Below, in pieces: positions 7,250 to 16,769 of a DNA stretch of 61,131 bases. This stretch comes from Deltaproteobacteria bacterium. Lineage in GTDB: Bacteria; Desulfobacterota; Desulfomonilia; UBA1062. The translations under genes and the position numbers were made by a program. Numbering within the stretch: the stretch's first letter is position 1; the number at the start of each line of letters is the position of its first letter. Below the pieces are notes generated by a model. The model made no database searches and was not told the origin of the DNA. It saw nothing but the letters and a program-made list of their open reading frames with translations. The DNA is taken from contig JALNWY010000002.1 in NCBI GenBank assembly GCA_023230665.1, forward strand, positions 1 to 61,131. The letters run 5' to 3'.

Positions 7250-8053
7250 GTGACCTCGCCTGTAAACGATCTCATCATCCGCGGAATCGGTTCTTTCCTG
7301 GAAGACGCCAGGTCATGCGCCGCCTTCCGAACGCGCTGGCAGGAGCCGCTGGTCGCCTTTGCCGATGCCCGCGATCATCTCTTCGAACGCCTGGGGCAGT
7401 GGGCGAGCCCGGACCATGCCATGCCTCAGAGCCTGCTCCCGGGAGCCGGGAGCGTGGCGGTTTATTTCCTGCCCTTTGAGAGTGATGTCCCCCGATCGAA
7501 CAGGACCAGCAGGCACGCATCGGATCAGTGGGCCCAAGCCTATGTGGAAACCAACGCGCTCATCACCTCCCTGAACATGCATCTCACGGGGCTGCTTCGG
7601 GCCCATGGCCTCACTGCGGCCGGGATACCGCCCACCCACAACTTCGATCAGAAGCGCCTCATGAGTCACTGGTCACACCGTCACGTGGCATGGATCGCAG
7701 GTCTCGGCACCTTCGGGGTCCATGGCATGATCATCACCCAAAGGGGATGCTGCGGGAGGCTGGGGAGCCTGGTGATATCAGGGGAATGCGAGCCCACCGC
7801 CCGGCCCGGCTACGAATTCTGCCTGCACAAGCATGGCCGCACCTGTCTGGCCTGTGTGAAAAAGTGCCGTGCCGGGGCGCTCCAGGAGGATTCGTTTGAC
7901 CGCCGCCTCTGTTATTCGATCCTTCTCGAGAATGCCCGCGTGCATGAGAACAAGGGTCTGGCAGATGTATGCGGAAAATGCCTGAGCATGGTGCCCTGCT
8001 CAGGCACGAATCCGGCAAGGAAACTCACACCTCTTTGCAAGTCCTCTGGTTAA
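7250..8053 (+). CDS. Epoxyqueuosine-reductase-like 4Fe-4S protein
   Basis: The 267-residue product resembles the QueG/COG1600 group of iron-sulfur proteins. The cysteine motifs are CLACVKKC near residue 200 and CGKCLSMVPC near residue 243. The full QueG has a cobalamin-binding domain and HEAT repeats; this one is shorter than true QueG (about 350). It may therefore be a paralog of unknown reaction rather than the tRNA-modifying enzyme. Translation appears to start at GTG 7250 with a weak ribosome site. A transporter gene starts 14 bases after the stop, so the two are likely one operon. Confidence 0.7.
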   Translation: MTSPVNDLIIRGIGSFLEDARSCAAFRTRWQEPLVAFADARDHLFERLGQWASPDHAMPQSLLPGAGSVAVYFLPFESDVPRSNRTSRHASDQWAQAYVETNALITSLNMHLTGLLRAHGLTAAGIPPTHNFDQKRLMSHWSHRHVAWIAGLGTFGVHGMIITQRGCCGRLGSLVISGECEPTARPGYEFCLHKHGRTCLACVKKCRAGALQEDSFDRRLCYSILLENARVHENKGLADVCGKCLSMVPCSGTNPARKLTPLCKSSG

Positions 8054-8066
8054 GAAAGGGGAGAGC

Positions 8067-9176
8067 GTGAATATCGGACCGTTCCGATTTTCCATGCGAG
8101 AGCTCTCGGGTGCCATGGGAGATTTCGGCACCCTGCTGCCCCTGGCTGTGGGCTATATTTCGGTCTGCGGGCTCAACCCGGCAGGACTGCTGGTCATGGT
8201 CGGGCTCGCGAACATCCTGACCGGTCTGGTCTTCCGCCTCCCCATCCCCATCGAGCCCATGAAGGTCATTGCCGCGGTGGCCATTGCACAGAGCTGGGAG
8301 CCCTCGATGATCTATGCGGCGGGGTTTTCCATGGGAGTGGTGTGGCTGGCGGCATCTGCGGTCCCTGTCATGGACCGGGTGGCCGCGTTCACGCCCGAGC
8401 CGGTGATCCGCGGGATACAGGTGGCTCTGGGCGTCCTTCTGGCGGTTCAGGCGATCAAGATGGTCGCAGGCTCGTGGTTGCTGGGCGCGGTATGTATCGG
8501 CATCATCTTCTTCTTAAGAAAAAACCCGTATGCGCCCGCAGCAGTCGTGCTCATCGGACTGGGGATCGGCATCATGTTCTTGCGTGGGCAGCTGAGCGGT
8601 ATCGGGTATGCCGGCCCCTCTCTGCCGCCCCTGACCGCGTTCACGCCCATCCAGGTATGGGAGAGTATGCTGGGGGCGGGATTTGCCCAGATCCCCCTGA
8701 CCGCCACCAATGCCATTATCGTTACCGCGGCCATGATCAAGGGCTACTGGCCCCAGCGGGAGGTGGGGGTCAGCCGGCTCTCGCTGAGCACAGGCATCAT
8801 GAATCTCGCATCACCGTTCCTGGGAGGAATGCCCATGTGCCACGGTGCAGGAGGGCTTGCCGGCCAGTATTACTTCGGCGCACGTACCGGCGGGGCGAAC
8901 ATCATCGAGGGAACCATCGAGGTGGCCCTCGGGGTCCTGTTTGCCTCCTCAATCGCGAATCTCTTTGCCCTGTTCCCCGGACCCATCATCGGCGCCATGA
9001 TGCTCCTGGTGGGAATCCAGCTGGTGAGGTTAGGCAGTAAATTCGGCTCCGGAAGAGACCTGATACCCCTGGCAGCCACCGTGGTTGTCTCTCTGTTTGC
9101 CAATATGGCCTTTGGTTTTGCTGCCGGCGTGCTTGTCCATTACGGGGTCAGAAGGCTTGCCAGGGGCTGGCAATGA
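8067..9176 (+). CDS. Molybdate/sulfate permease of the MOT1 (SulP-like) type
   Basis: A 369-residue polytopic membrane protein with about ten hydrophobic helices. The two conserved stretches of the MOT1-type transporters are present: GAMGDFGTLLPLAVGY near residues 16-31 and GGMPMCHGAGGLAGQYYFGA in the second half. The STAS domain of typical SulP sulfate permeases is absent, as expected for MOT1. It probably imports molybdate, though sulfate or another oxyanion is possible. GTG 8067 follows AAAGGGGAGA. The neighbouring Fe-S protein offers no direct clue to the substrate. Confidence 0.85.
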   Translation: MNIGPFRFSMRELSGAMGDFGTLLPLAVGYISVCGLNPAGLLVMVGLANILTGLVFRLPIPIEPMKVIAAVAIAQSWEPSMIYAAGFSMGVVWLAASAVPVMDRVAAFTPEPVIRGIQVALGVLLAVQAIKMVAGSWLLGAVCIGIIFFLRKNPYAPAAVVLIGLGIGIMFLRGQLSGIGYAGPSLPPLTAFTPIQVWESMLGAGFAQIPLTATNAIIVTAAMIKGYWPQREVGVSRLSLSTGIMNLASPFLGGMPMCHGAGGLAGQYYFGARTGGANIIEGTIEVALGVLFASSIANLFALFPGPIIGAMMLLVGIQLVRLGSKFGSGRDLIPLAATVVVSLFANMAFGFAAGVLVHYGVRRLARGWQ

Positions 9177-9240
9177 ATCAGGGCATGGATTCCGGGGCAA
9201 GCCCTTTGGTCCTTAAAAAATGAACGATCAGGAGGAAGGC

Positions 9241-10041
9241 ATGAAATACGATCTTCGGGACAAGGCAGTGGTTCTGACCGGCGGGAGCCGGGGAATAGGC
9301 AGGGCTGTAGCGTGGGAACTCGCAAAGGAGGGGGCGAGGATCGGGATCGCGGCCCGTGACGGAGAAAAGCTTGCGGACACGGCCCGGGCGGTCAGCGAAC
9401 ACGGATCATCGTGCGTGCTGCTTCCCTGTGATGTAGCACATGACGGGCAGGTCCGGAGCATGGTGGACCGGGCCGCAGAGGCACTGGGAGGTATCGACGT
9501 ATTCATGAACATCGCAGGGGTCACCCTGGAAAAACCCCTTGAGGAGGCAACCCCTGACGACTACCGGAGGGTGATGGAAACGAACCTGCTGGGAACCGTA
9601 CGCTGCACCTGTGCCGCCCTCCCCCATCTCAAGCAAAGCCGGGGGCTTCTGGTGAATATCGCGAGCATCATTGTGCGCACGCCGTTTCCCTATCTAGGGG
9701 TCTATGCATGTTCCAAATGGGCAGTGGCGGCCTTCAGCGCTACCCTGCGCCAGGAACTGTATGGCACGGGCGTCCGGGTGCTCACGGTTTTCCCCACTGT
9801 GGTGAGCACGGACATGAAAGACCTGGAACCAGTGCTGGCGAACTCGCCCGCGCAGAGCCCGCAGCAGTGCGCCCGTGCGATCGTCCAGGCCATCAGGAGG
9901 GGAAAGGTTGAGACGGATACGGCCATCCTTCCCAAATTCCTGAGTGCAGCCTACTGTCTTGCCCCAGGCCTGGGCGACATGATCACCCGCCTGTTTTTGC
10001 CAAGGGAGTATCGGATCCGCAAAGGAGGCGCTTATGGCTGA
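9241..10041 (+). CDS. Short-chain dehydrogenase/reductase
   Basis: The 266-residue product has the SDR cofactor loop TGGSRGIG near residues 13-20, NIAGV after strand 4, a catalytic serine in NIASI, and YACSK as the Tyr-x-x-x-Lys pair. It would reduce or oxidise a carbonyl/alcohol with NAD(P)H; the substrate is unknown. The C-terminus has a hydrophobic stretch and basic end often seen in membrane-associated lipid-modifying SDRs. ATG 9241 has GGAGG five bases upstream. The stop overlaps the start of cutA by eight bases, so the two are translationally coupled. Confidence 0.9.
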   Translation: MKYDLRDKAVVLTGGSRGIGRAVAWELAKEGARIGIAARDGEKLADTARAVSEHGSSCVLLPCDVAHDGQVRSMVDRAAEALGGIDVFMNIAGVTLEKPLEEATPDDYRRVMETNLLGTVRCTCAALPHLKQSRGLLVNIASIIVRTPFPYLGVYACSKWAVAAFSATLRQELYGTGVRVLTVFPTVVSTDMKDLEPVLANSPAQSPQQCARAIVQAIRRGKVETDTAILPKFLSAAYCLAPGLGDMITRLFLPREYRIRKGGAYG

Positions 10042-10378
10042 AATAGATGGATACGCCATGGTTCTGACCACCTGCCCGACCCGTGAAGAGGCTCACGGCC
10101 TGGCCTCGCTACTCGTCCAAGGTCATGTGGCGGCGTGCGTCCAGATAACCGAAATCACCAGCTGTTATGAGTGGAAGGGCGAGGTGAACACCGAACCCGA
10201 GCAGCTTCTCATCATCAAGGCCCGGGCGGATGCCTATGAGAAGATCGAAAAAATCATCCGCGACAACCACAGCTATGAGGTCCCGGAGATCGTCCGGATA
10301 CCCATAGACAGGGGCTCGGCTGCGTATTTGGGATGGATCGACGAGGTGAGCGGGCAATCCTCGAACCGGCTCTCCTGA
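10034..10378 (+). CDS. cutA: CutA-like divalent-cation tolerance protein
   Basis: The 114-residue product has full CutA length and pattern: MVLTTCPTREEAHGLASLL, HVAACVQI, then YEWKGE, LLIIKAR and HSYEVPEIV. CutA forms very stable trimers, and its link to copper tolerance is debated. The start overlaps the SDR stop, so it is the second gene of that pair. Confidence 0.93.
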   Translation: MAEIDGYAMVLTTCPTREEAHGLASLLVQGHVAACVQITEITSCYEWKGEVNTEPEQLLIIKARADAYEKIEKIIRDNHSYEVPEIVRIPIDRGSAAYLGWIDEVSGQSSNRLS

Positions 10379-10716
10379 TCGCTGCAATGGGCGTTGCCAT
10401 GCCCTTTCTAAAGGCTCTCGGGCTCACAGGATCATTCCCGGAACCTCGGTTCTCGATTTGTGAGCATGGTCCTTGATTCGAGAATGATTGTATGCTATCA
10501 GCGTTTTACTTGTGATTGTATGGGTTTTCGCCTGATTGCCGGGTGCATCGCGCGGACACACCGCACTGGTTTCTCCCGTTGCACAGGAACGGACAGCGCC
10601 GATCCTGAAGCGACTCACCGGTTTCGGGCATTCAACGGCCTGCTTCTCGATACGGCCTTTCACCGCGCGCCTTTGGGGAGCACGCCGGTGAAGTGAGCGT
10701 GAAGGAGGTCGGTAGA
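10379..10716. other. Intergenic region with candidate promoter and repeats
   Basis: No gene is convincing. TTGATT (10473-10478), 17 bases, TATCAG (10496-10501) is a possible promoter for the downstream lipoprotein. A perfect inverted repeat TTCTCGA / TCGAGAA (10450-10456 and 10478-10484) overlaps its -35 end. TGATTGTATG occurs twice, 28 bases apart (10485 and 10513). Confidence 0.4.
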
Positions 10717-11319
10717 ATGCGCCCTGACACCCGTTATTCATACAGGACATGCATTGCCCTTCTCTGTATCGCGTGGGCATTGCTTGCAGCAGGCTGTAAA
10801 CGAGGCGACATCAATCTCGTGAAAAAAAGCGTCTACGGCAACCGCGAGACAACGATCGGCGCGGCCTTCGACAGGTGCTCCCACTTTGCCAGCACCTCCT
10901 GGGACCGCATCCAGTATGAAGCAAACCGGCCCATCGTGGTCTTTACCGCAGAACTCCCCATCCAGGTGCTCCTGAACACAGTCACCGCAGATGCACACAA
11001 CTGGCTTACCCTCGAAAAAACCTATTTCGAGCAGATTGCCCCCCAGTTGGCTTATGCGTATATCCGGATCACCTTCCCGGTGGATCAAGAAAGCAAGACA
11101 TTCACCTTGGGTGATGTCATGCTCGGGATCGCCTCTGAAAAACAGACGGCATGGTCTCCCGCATTCTCCCAGGAGAAGAAAGAGCGCATCATCCAGGCCA
11201 TATACGAAGATTCTCCGGATATTTTCACCCAGGTAGCGGCCTGCGCAAACCCCTCGTTCTCCGCAGGGAGCACGCTGCTGCGCACCCTCACCGGCAAGGA
11301 CATCTCTCAGGCCCGATAA
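10717..11319 (+). CDS. Putative lipoprotein of unknown function
   Basis: A 200-residue protein with a signal peptide (basic RPDTRYSYR then a hydrophobic core) ending in the lipobox LAAGC, so it is probably lipid-anchored and exported. The rest shows no domain I recognise. ATG 10717 is preferred because AGGAGG lies eight bases upstream; a GTG at 10693 is also in frame. It precedes the tail-specific protease by about 190 bases and could be a substrate or partner, comparable to Prc adaptors, but no sequence evidence supports that. Confidence 0.75.
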   Translation: MRPDTRYSYRTCIALLCIAWALLAAGCKRGDINLVKKSVYGNRETTIGAAFDRCSHFASTSWDRIQYEANRPIVVFTAELPIQVLLNTVTADAHNWLTLEKTYFEQIAPQLAYAYIRITFPVDQESKTFTLGDVMLGIASEKQTAWSPAFSQEKKERIIQAIYEDSPDIFTQVAACANPSFSAGSTLLRTLTGKDISQAR

Positions 11320-11450
11320 TGCCGCCCTATTCGAGGTTCACCTCCCTCCCGCGGCCCCGGAGGAGAAAAAGGAATCAGGCGATGATGAAAGAATACTGCT
11401 CAACAGCATGATCCCCTACAGCATCCATCACGCAGTGCGGGCAACCCCCA

Positions 11451-11479
11451 TTGTGTTTTTCCCGGAGCCTTGGTATATA
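11451..11479 (+). promoter_or_regulatory. Candidate promoter for the tail-specific protease
   Basis: TTGTGT, 17 bases, TATATA. The -35 match is weak. The predicted start is about 25 bases before the ATG at 11511. Confidence 0.35.
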
Positions 11480-11510
11480 AGACTGAAAAACAATGAGACT
11501 GTGAGCTTTC

Positions 11511-13658
11511 ATGAAGAAAATCATTGCCATACCCGTCGTTTTCCTCTGTTTTTTGCTTTTCTTTGCAACCCTTCCCCTCTCCTCCGCACCCGAGCCGCCG
11601 GCAGCAGAAAAATACCTCGCGCCGCTCTCGCCCATGAAGATCCATCAGAAGGCGGATAAGGAGATACTGAAATACATCAGAAATGCACACTACCTCAAGC
11701 CGTCCATAGACGACGAACTTTCCACCAAGATCCTGGACAACTTTCTCTCCGGGCTCGATCCCCAGCGGAGTTTTCTCCTGGCATCCGACATCCGGGAATT
11801 CGAGCCGTACCGGTTCATGCTGGACGACCTGCTGAAGTCGGGAGATTTGAAACCGGTGTTTACGATCTACAACCGCTATCAACAGCGTCTGGTGGAGCGG
11901 CTGATCTTCATGATCGATGTGGTGGAGTCAGGCATCGGAGACCTCACGTTCGATGAAGACGAGTTCTTCAATACAGACCGGAAGGATGATCCGTGGCCGA
12001 AGAACAGGGAAGAGCTTCAGGACCTGTGGCGCAAGGGCGTCAAGAGCGACATCCTGGCCCTTCTGCTGGACGACAAGCCCATCGAGGAAGTACGGGAGAC
12101 ACTTTCCAAGCGCTACCGGAGCCAGCTCAACCGCACCGCTCAGACCAAGAGCGAGGACGTGTTCCAGATATTCATGAATGCCTTCTCACAGACCTTTGAC
12201 CCCCACAGCCAATATTTCTCTCCCCGACAGTCAGAAAACTTCTCCATCGATATGAGCCTCTCTCTTGAGGGCATCGGGGCCATGCTCGGGGTGGAAAACG
12301 ATTTCGTCAAAGTGATGCGCCTGATCCCCGCAGGTCCTGCAGACAAGGCGGGAGAGCTCAAGCCGGACGACCGCGTCGTCGGTGTCGGACAGGGTGTAGA
12401 CGGCGAGATCGTAGACGTGGTGGGCTGGCGGCTCGACGATGTGGTGGCTCTCATACGCGGGCCGAAAGAGACAACCGTGCGGCTGATGGTCATCCCCGCT
12501 GATGCTGCCGACAACACCCGGACCAGGATCATCTCCATTGTCCGCAACACGGTCAAGCTCGAGGAACAGGCTGCCCACAAGGATATTGTCACAGTGGAAG
12601 ACGGAGAGAGGGAGTACCGGATCGGCGTCATCACCATCCCGACCTTCTACCTTGATTTCGCTGCCCTAAACGCCGGCAGGGATGATTTCCGGAGCACGAC
12701 CAGAGATGTCAAAAGGCTCTTGGCGGAGCTCAAGGAGGCCCAGGTGCAAGGGATCGTCATTGATCTGCGCGACAACGGCGGGGGTTCTCTCCAGGAGGCG
12801 AGCACGCTGACCGGCCTGTTCATCGAACAGGGGCCCGTTGTCCAGATCCGATATGCAAACAACAAGGTGGAAAAACTCTATGACAGCGACCCCCGCATAT
12901 TCTGGAACGGTCCCCTGGCCGTGGTGGTGAACCGCCTGAGCGCCTCTGCCTCTGAGATCTTCGCAGGGGCGGTCCAGGATTACGGCAGGGGGCTGATCAT
13001 CGGCGAGGACACCTTTGGCAAGGGCACGGTTCAGAGCCTCATATCCCTGGATTACGGCCAGCTCAAGCTCACCTCGGCGAAGTTCTACCGGATCTCCGGG
13101 GCCAGCACCCAGCACCGGGGGATCACTCCGGATATCGCCTATCCCAGCCTCTACGACAAGAAAAAGATCGGCGAAGACTGCCTCGACAACGCCCTGCCGT
13201 GGGATACGATCACGGGGACCTCTCACCGGCAGTACAAGAACTTCGCGCCGCTGATCCCGCTGCTCAACGACATGCATCTCAAACGCATGGAAGCAGACCC
13301 GGACTATCTCTACCTCCAGGGCATGACCGAGCACCTGGCTCAGGTCCGGTCCAAAACCAAGGTGTCGCTCAACCGGACCGTGCGTGTCCAGGACCAAAAG
13401 CAGGTGCGCCAGAGACGCCTCGAGCTGGAGAACAGTCTCCGGGACGCCAAGGGCAAACCTTTGCTGGAAGACCTGGAAGCAGTGATCAAGGACGAGGAGA
13501 AAAAAGAGCTCCAGGGAGAAACCCGGAAGGGCAAAGGCACGGACGATCCGGTGCTGGTGGAGAGCGCCCGTATCCTGGCGGACTTCATGCGCATGCAGGT
13601 CCCGGCGGACTCTCCTCCCGAGGGAATGGCCGTGAACCAGCTCAAAGCTGCTCCGTAA
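11511..13658 (+). CDS. prc: Carboxy-terminal (tail-specific) protease Prc/Tsp
   Basis: The 715-residue product has an N-terminal signal peptide (residues 1-26), an N-terminal Prc domain, a PDZ domain around 245-330, the S41 protease core and a long C-terminal DUF3340-type region. The Ser/Lys dyad is S479 in SASASEIFAGA and K504 in FGKGTVQ, spaced 25 residues as in E. coli Tsp. It acts in the periplasm on C-termini of exported proteins and murein hydrolases. Length and order match the proteobacterial Prc subgroup. galE follows after 48 bases. Confidence 0.93.
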   Translation: MKKIIAIPVVFLCFLLFFATLPLSSAPEPPAAEKYLAPLSPMKIHQKADKEILKYIRNAHYLKPSIDDELSTKILDNFLSGLDPQRSFLLASDIREFEPYRFMLDDLLKSGDLKPVFTIYNRYQQRLVERLIFMIDVVESGIGDLTFDEDEFFNTDRKDDPWPKNREELQDLWRKGVKSDILALLLDDKPIEEVRETLSKRYRSQLNRTAQTKSEDVFQIFMNAFSQTFDPHSQYFSPRQSENFSIDMSLSLEGIGAMLGVENDFVKVMRLIPAGPADKAGELKPDDRVVGVGQGVDGEIVDVVGWRLDDVVALIRGPKETTVRLMVIPADAADNTRTRIISIVRNTVKLEEQAAHKDIVTVEDGEREYRIGVITIPTFYLDFAALNAGRDDFRSTTRDVKRLLAELKEAQVQGIVIDLRDNGGGSLQEASTLTGLFIEQGPVVQIRYANNKVEKLYDSDPRIFWNGPLAVVVNRLSASASEIFAGAVQDYGRGLIIGEDTFGKGTVQSLISLDYGQLKLTSAKFYRISGASTQHRGITPDIAYPSLYDKKKIGEDCLDNALPWDTITGTSHRQYKNFAPLIPLLNDMHLKRMEADPDYLYLQGMTEHLAQVRSKTKVSLNRTVRVQDQKQVRQRRLELENSLRDAKGKPLLEDLEAVIKDEEKKELQGETRKGKGTDDPVLVESARILADFMRMQVPADSPPEGMAVNQLKAAP

Positions 13659-13706
13659 AGAATAGAGCAGGATGATCAACCTTATACGAGATCGGGGAGA
13701 GAACCT

Positions 13707-14717
13707 ATGAACGTGCTGGTCACCGGAGGAGCGGGATACATCGGAAGCCACGCCTGCGTGGAGCTTCTGAACGCAGGGTATGACGTAACGGTTGTGGACA
13801 ATCTTTCCAATTCCAAGGAGGAATCACTGCGAAGGGTGGAGAGGATAACAGGCCGGCCCCTTGCCTTTCACCGGATGGACCTGCTGGACAGAGACGGTCT
13901 TGCTTCGATCTTTGCGCGCGGAGCGGTCCATGCAGTCATCCATTTCGCCGGCCTCAAGGCGGTGGGGGAATCGGTGAACATGCCCCTGCGCTACTACCAC
14001 AACAATATCACCGGAACCCTGATACTGTGCGAGGTTATGAAAGAGCACAGGGTCAGGAACCTGGTGTTCAGCTCTTCGGCCACTGTGTATGGCGAGCCGG
14101 ACACGGTTCCGATCAGGGAGGACTTTCCCCTGCGCGCCACCAATCCCTACGGGCGCTCAAAGCTCATGATCGAGGAGATCCTCCGCGATCTTTGCACATC
14201 CGATCCGGACTGGAACATCGCCCTGCTCAGGTACTTCAACCCTGTGGGCGCTCATGCGAGCGGGCTCATCGGCGAAGATCCAAACGATATCCCCAACAAC
14301 CTCATGCCGTTCATCTCCCAGGTCGCGATCGGCAAACGAGAGCAGCTCAGCGTGTTTGGAAATGACTATCCCACGATTGACGGCACCGGGGTGCGCGATT
14401 ATATCCATGTCGTGGACCTCGCCATAGGGCATATCCACGCGCTGAAAAAACTCGAACAGGGTCCCGGGGTCGCAACCTACAACCTCGGTACAGGCCGGGG
14501 CTACAGCGTCCTGGAGATGGTTCGCGCCTTTGAGAAGGCATCGGGCCGAAAGATCTCCTATCGGGTGACGGACAGGCGTCCGGGAGACATTGCCTCATGC
14601 TATGCGGACCCTGCAAAGGCACAGGAAGAACTCGGGTGGAAGGCCCTGCGCGACATCGACGAGATGTGCGCCGACTCTTGGAAGTGGCAGTCGCTCAACC
14701 CGGACGGTTATGCATGA
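13707..14717 (+). CDS. galE: UDP-glucose 4-epimerase
   Basis: The 336-residue product has the NAD loop GGAGYIG (7-13), catalytic S122-S124 region (SSSATVYGE) and Y148-x-x-x-K152 (YGRSK). Conserved GalE stretches include HFAGLKAVGESV and DYIHVVDLA. The enzyme interconverts UDP-glucose and UDP-galactose for envelope polysaccharide. The length is typical. The next gene begins within or just after its stop. Confidence 0.95.
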   Translation: MNVLVTGGAGYIGSHACVELLNAGYDVTVVDNLSNSKEESLRRVERITGRPLAFHRMDLLDRDGLASIFARGAVHAVIHFAGLKAVGESVNMPLRYYHNNITGTLILCEVMKEHRVRNLVFSSSATVYGEPDTVPIREDFPLRATNPYGRSKLMIEEILRDLCTSDPDWNIALLRYFNPVGAHASGLIGEDPNDIPNNLMPFISQVAIGKREQLSVFGNDYPTIDGTGVRDYIHVVDLAIGHIHALKKLEQGPGVATYNLGTGRGYSVLEMVRAFEKASGRKISYRVTDRRPGDIASCYADPAKAQEELGWKALRDIDEMCADSWKWQSLNPDGYA

Positions 14718-14757
14718 GAGGGGGGAGAAAAAGCCTGCGCTCCCGGCTGGATACCCG

Positions 14758-15162
14758 ATGAGCCTCATCAAGGACATAGCCAGACAGGGAAAGGACAAGG
14801 TGCTCTCCAGGGCTCTTGAAGTCCTGGGCCGAAAGGTTGTCAGCCGGTACGGTACGCTGTGTGATATCACCCTCGACTCCCTTGACCGGAAGATCGAGAT
14901 CGAGGTACTGCTCGAAGGCGAATCAATCCCTATCCGGATTTCCATCAACCGGTTCGATATCGTCTTCGAAGGGGGAGAGGCAAGGGTGATCTTCCGGGAC
15001 ATTGCTGTATCGAGGGCGTGGATGAAAACCCTGGCCGAAGACATCCTCGAGGGCAGGGCCTTGAAAATACCTCGCAAGTACGCTAAATTGTTGGACAAGA
15101 TCGCCCAGCATACAGGTCTTTCTCCGTGGGCTCCGCATCCAGACCGATCAAAAGGCGTATGA
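14758..15162 (+). CDS. Conserved-looking protein of unknown function
   Basis: A 134-residue soluble protein starting MSLIKDIARQGKDKVLSRA. It is rich in charged residues with alternating strands (KIEIEVLLEGESIPIRISINRF), which suggests a small alpha/beta fold. No motif is recognised. An in-frame ATG at 14710 overlapping the galE stop would add 16 residues; neither start has a strong ribosome site. The close spacing to galE implies co-transcription. Confidence 0.7.
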   Translation: MSLIKDIARQGKDKVLSRALEVLGRKVVSRYGTLCDITLDSLDRKIEIEVLLEGESIPIRISINRFDIVFEGGEARVIFRDIAVSRAWMKTLAEDILEGRALKIPRKYAKLLDKIAQHTGLSPWAPHPDRSKGV

Positions 15163-15248
15163 TTCGCTTGCATTGGGGAGAAATTTCTATTACCTAAAAA
15201 CCTTCATGCATATGTTGCTATGAGAGAGTACAATCTTTGACGAGGATC

Positions 15249-16136
15249 ATGTTGGTACGAGAAATTCTCAAAGAGAACAAGACAAGCTTCAGCTTCGAGT
15301 TCTTCCCTCCCAAGACGCCCGGGGGATGGGACAGGCTCTTTTTGACGATCTCTGACCTCATCCCGCTGAAGCCCTCGTGGGTGAGCGTGACGTACGGCGC
15401 AGGGGGTTCCACCCGGGAGAACACCCACAACCTGGTGGTGAGGATAAAGAAAGAGACAGACCTCACGGTGGTCACTCATCTCACCTGCGTCGAAGCCACC
15501 AGAGGCGATGTCTTGGCCATTCTCGGGCGCTACGACAGCGAAGGGATCCACAATATCCTGGCCCTGCGGGGAGATGCCCCCCTCGGGCAGAGCAGTTGGA
15601 AGACAGACCCTGAAGGATTCTGCTATGCGGTCGACCTCGTCACCTTTATCAAGAAGCACTTCCCGCACATGTGCGTTGGAGTAGCCGGCTTTCCCGAAGG
15701 GCATCCGGAAACGAAAAACCGCCTGCAGGAGATCGAGTTTCTCAAGGCCAAGGTCGATGCGGGGGCAGACTACATCATCACCCAGCTCTTCTTTGACAAC
15801 CGCGACTATTACGACTTCTGCGAGCGGTGCGAACTGGCCGGTATCACGGTGCCGATCATCGCGGGCATCATGCCCGTCATATCCCGCAGCGGCATGATCC
15901 GTATGGCCGAGCTCGCGGCACGGGCACGGATACCCGCAGCTCTTCTGAAGTCGGTGCAGCGGGCCGGCAGCAACGAGTCTGTAGAACGGGTGGGCATTCA
16001 CTGGGCCACCGAGCAGGTGCGCGACCTCATCGACAACCATGCGCGAGGTATCCACTTCTACACGCTGAACAACGCTAGCGCCACCCTGAAGATCTACGAG
16101 GCCCTCGGGGTCGACGACTCGTCGCAGCTTGCCTGA
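15249..16136 (+). CDS. metF: Methylenetetrahydrofolate reductase
   Basis: The 295-residue product starts with SFEFFPPKT, the MetF signature, and continues with VSVTYGAGGST, HLTCV and LALRGDAP, then YIITQLFFDN and GIMPV. It reduces 5,10-methylene-THF to 5-methyl-THF using a flavin, feeding methionine synthesis and, in some anaerobes, the Wood-Ljungdahl methyl branch. No MetV or corrinoid protein genes lie next to it. ATG 15249 with GAGG upstream is preferred to a TTG four codons earlier. Confidence 0.94.
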   Translation: MLVREILKENKTSFSFEFFPPKTPGGWDRLFLTISDLIPLKPSWVSVTYGAGGSTRENTHNLVVRIKKETDLTVVTHLTCVEATRGDVLAILGRYDSEGIHNILALRGDAPLGQSSWKTDPEGFCYAVDLVTFIKKHFPHMCVGVAGFPEGHPETKNRLQEIEFLKAKVDAGADYIITQLFFDNRDYYDFCERCELAGITVPIIAGIMPVISRSGMIRMAELAARARIPAALLKSVQRAGSNESVERVGIHWATEQVRDLIDNHARGIHFYTLNNASATLKIYEALGVDDSSQLA

Positions 16137-16248
16137 GCCATAAAAACGCCAAGGAGATCGCCCGAGAACAGGCTGAGTCTATGATAAATCGCCATACAGC
16201 AGAAGAAAAACCGAGATTCTGTTTCGCCTCACGAAAGGAGCAACCTAT

Positions 16249-16737
16249 ATGAGCACGTGTCCCTGTGGATCCAAACTCGATTATGAGCAGTGCTGCCAGC
16301 CGGTGATCAAGGGCTCCCGGCAGGCCGGCACGGCAGAACAGCTGATGCGCTCGCGGTACACCGCGTATGTAAAGGCAGAGCTCGATTACCTTCTGGAATC
16401 CACCCATCCCTCCCAGAGGGACGATTACGACCTCAAGGGCACTAGACGCTGGGCCGAGAAATCAGAGTGGGACGGTTTGCAGATCGTATCCATCGAAGGA
16501 GGAGGCGAGGAAGACGCCGAAGGCAAGGTGGAATTCATCGCGCATTACCGCTACAAGGGCAGAAAGACAACCCATCACGAGTTGGCCGAGTTTGTCAGGG
16601 AGGACAGCAGGTGGTTCTTCCATCACGGTACCATGGTCCCCCAAAAACAGGTGATCCGCAAAGGCGAAAAAACCGGACGGAACGATCCCTGCCTGTGTGG
16701 AAGCGGACTGAAATACAAGAAGTGCTGCGGGAAGTGA
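16249..16737 (+). CDS. YchJ-like SEC-C motif protein (UPF0225)
   Basis: The 162-residue protein has zinc-binding SEC-C motifs at both ends: CPCGSKLDYEQCC (4-16) and CLCGSGLKYKKCC near the C-terminus. Between them is the NTF2-like YchJ middle (LMRSRYTAYV, WFFHHG). The molecular role is unknown; SEC-C ends often contact proteins or ribosomes. It stands alone, with several hairpins after its stop. Confidence 0.9.
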   Translation: MSTCPCGSKLDYEQCCQPVIKGSRQAGTAEQLMRSRYTAYVKAELDYLLESTHPSQRDDYDLKGTRRWAEKSEWDGLQIVSIEGGGEEDAEGKVEFIAHYRYKGRKTTHHELAEFVREDSRWFFHHGTMVPQKQVIRKGEKTGRNDPCLCGSGLKYKKCCGK

Positions 16738-16769
16738 GGCACAAAATTCCGCGCTTGCACTTCAGGGCT

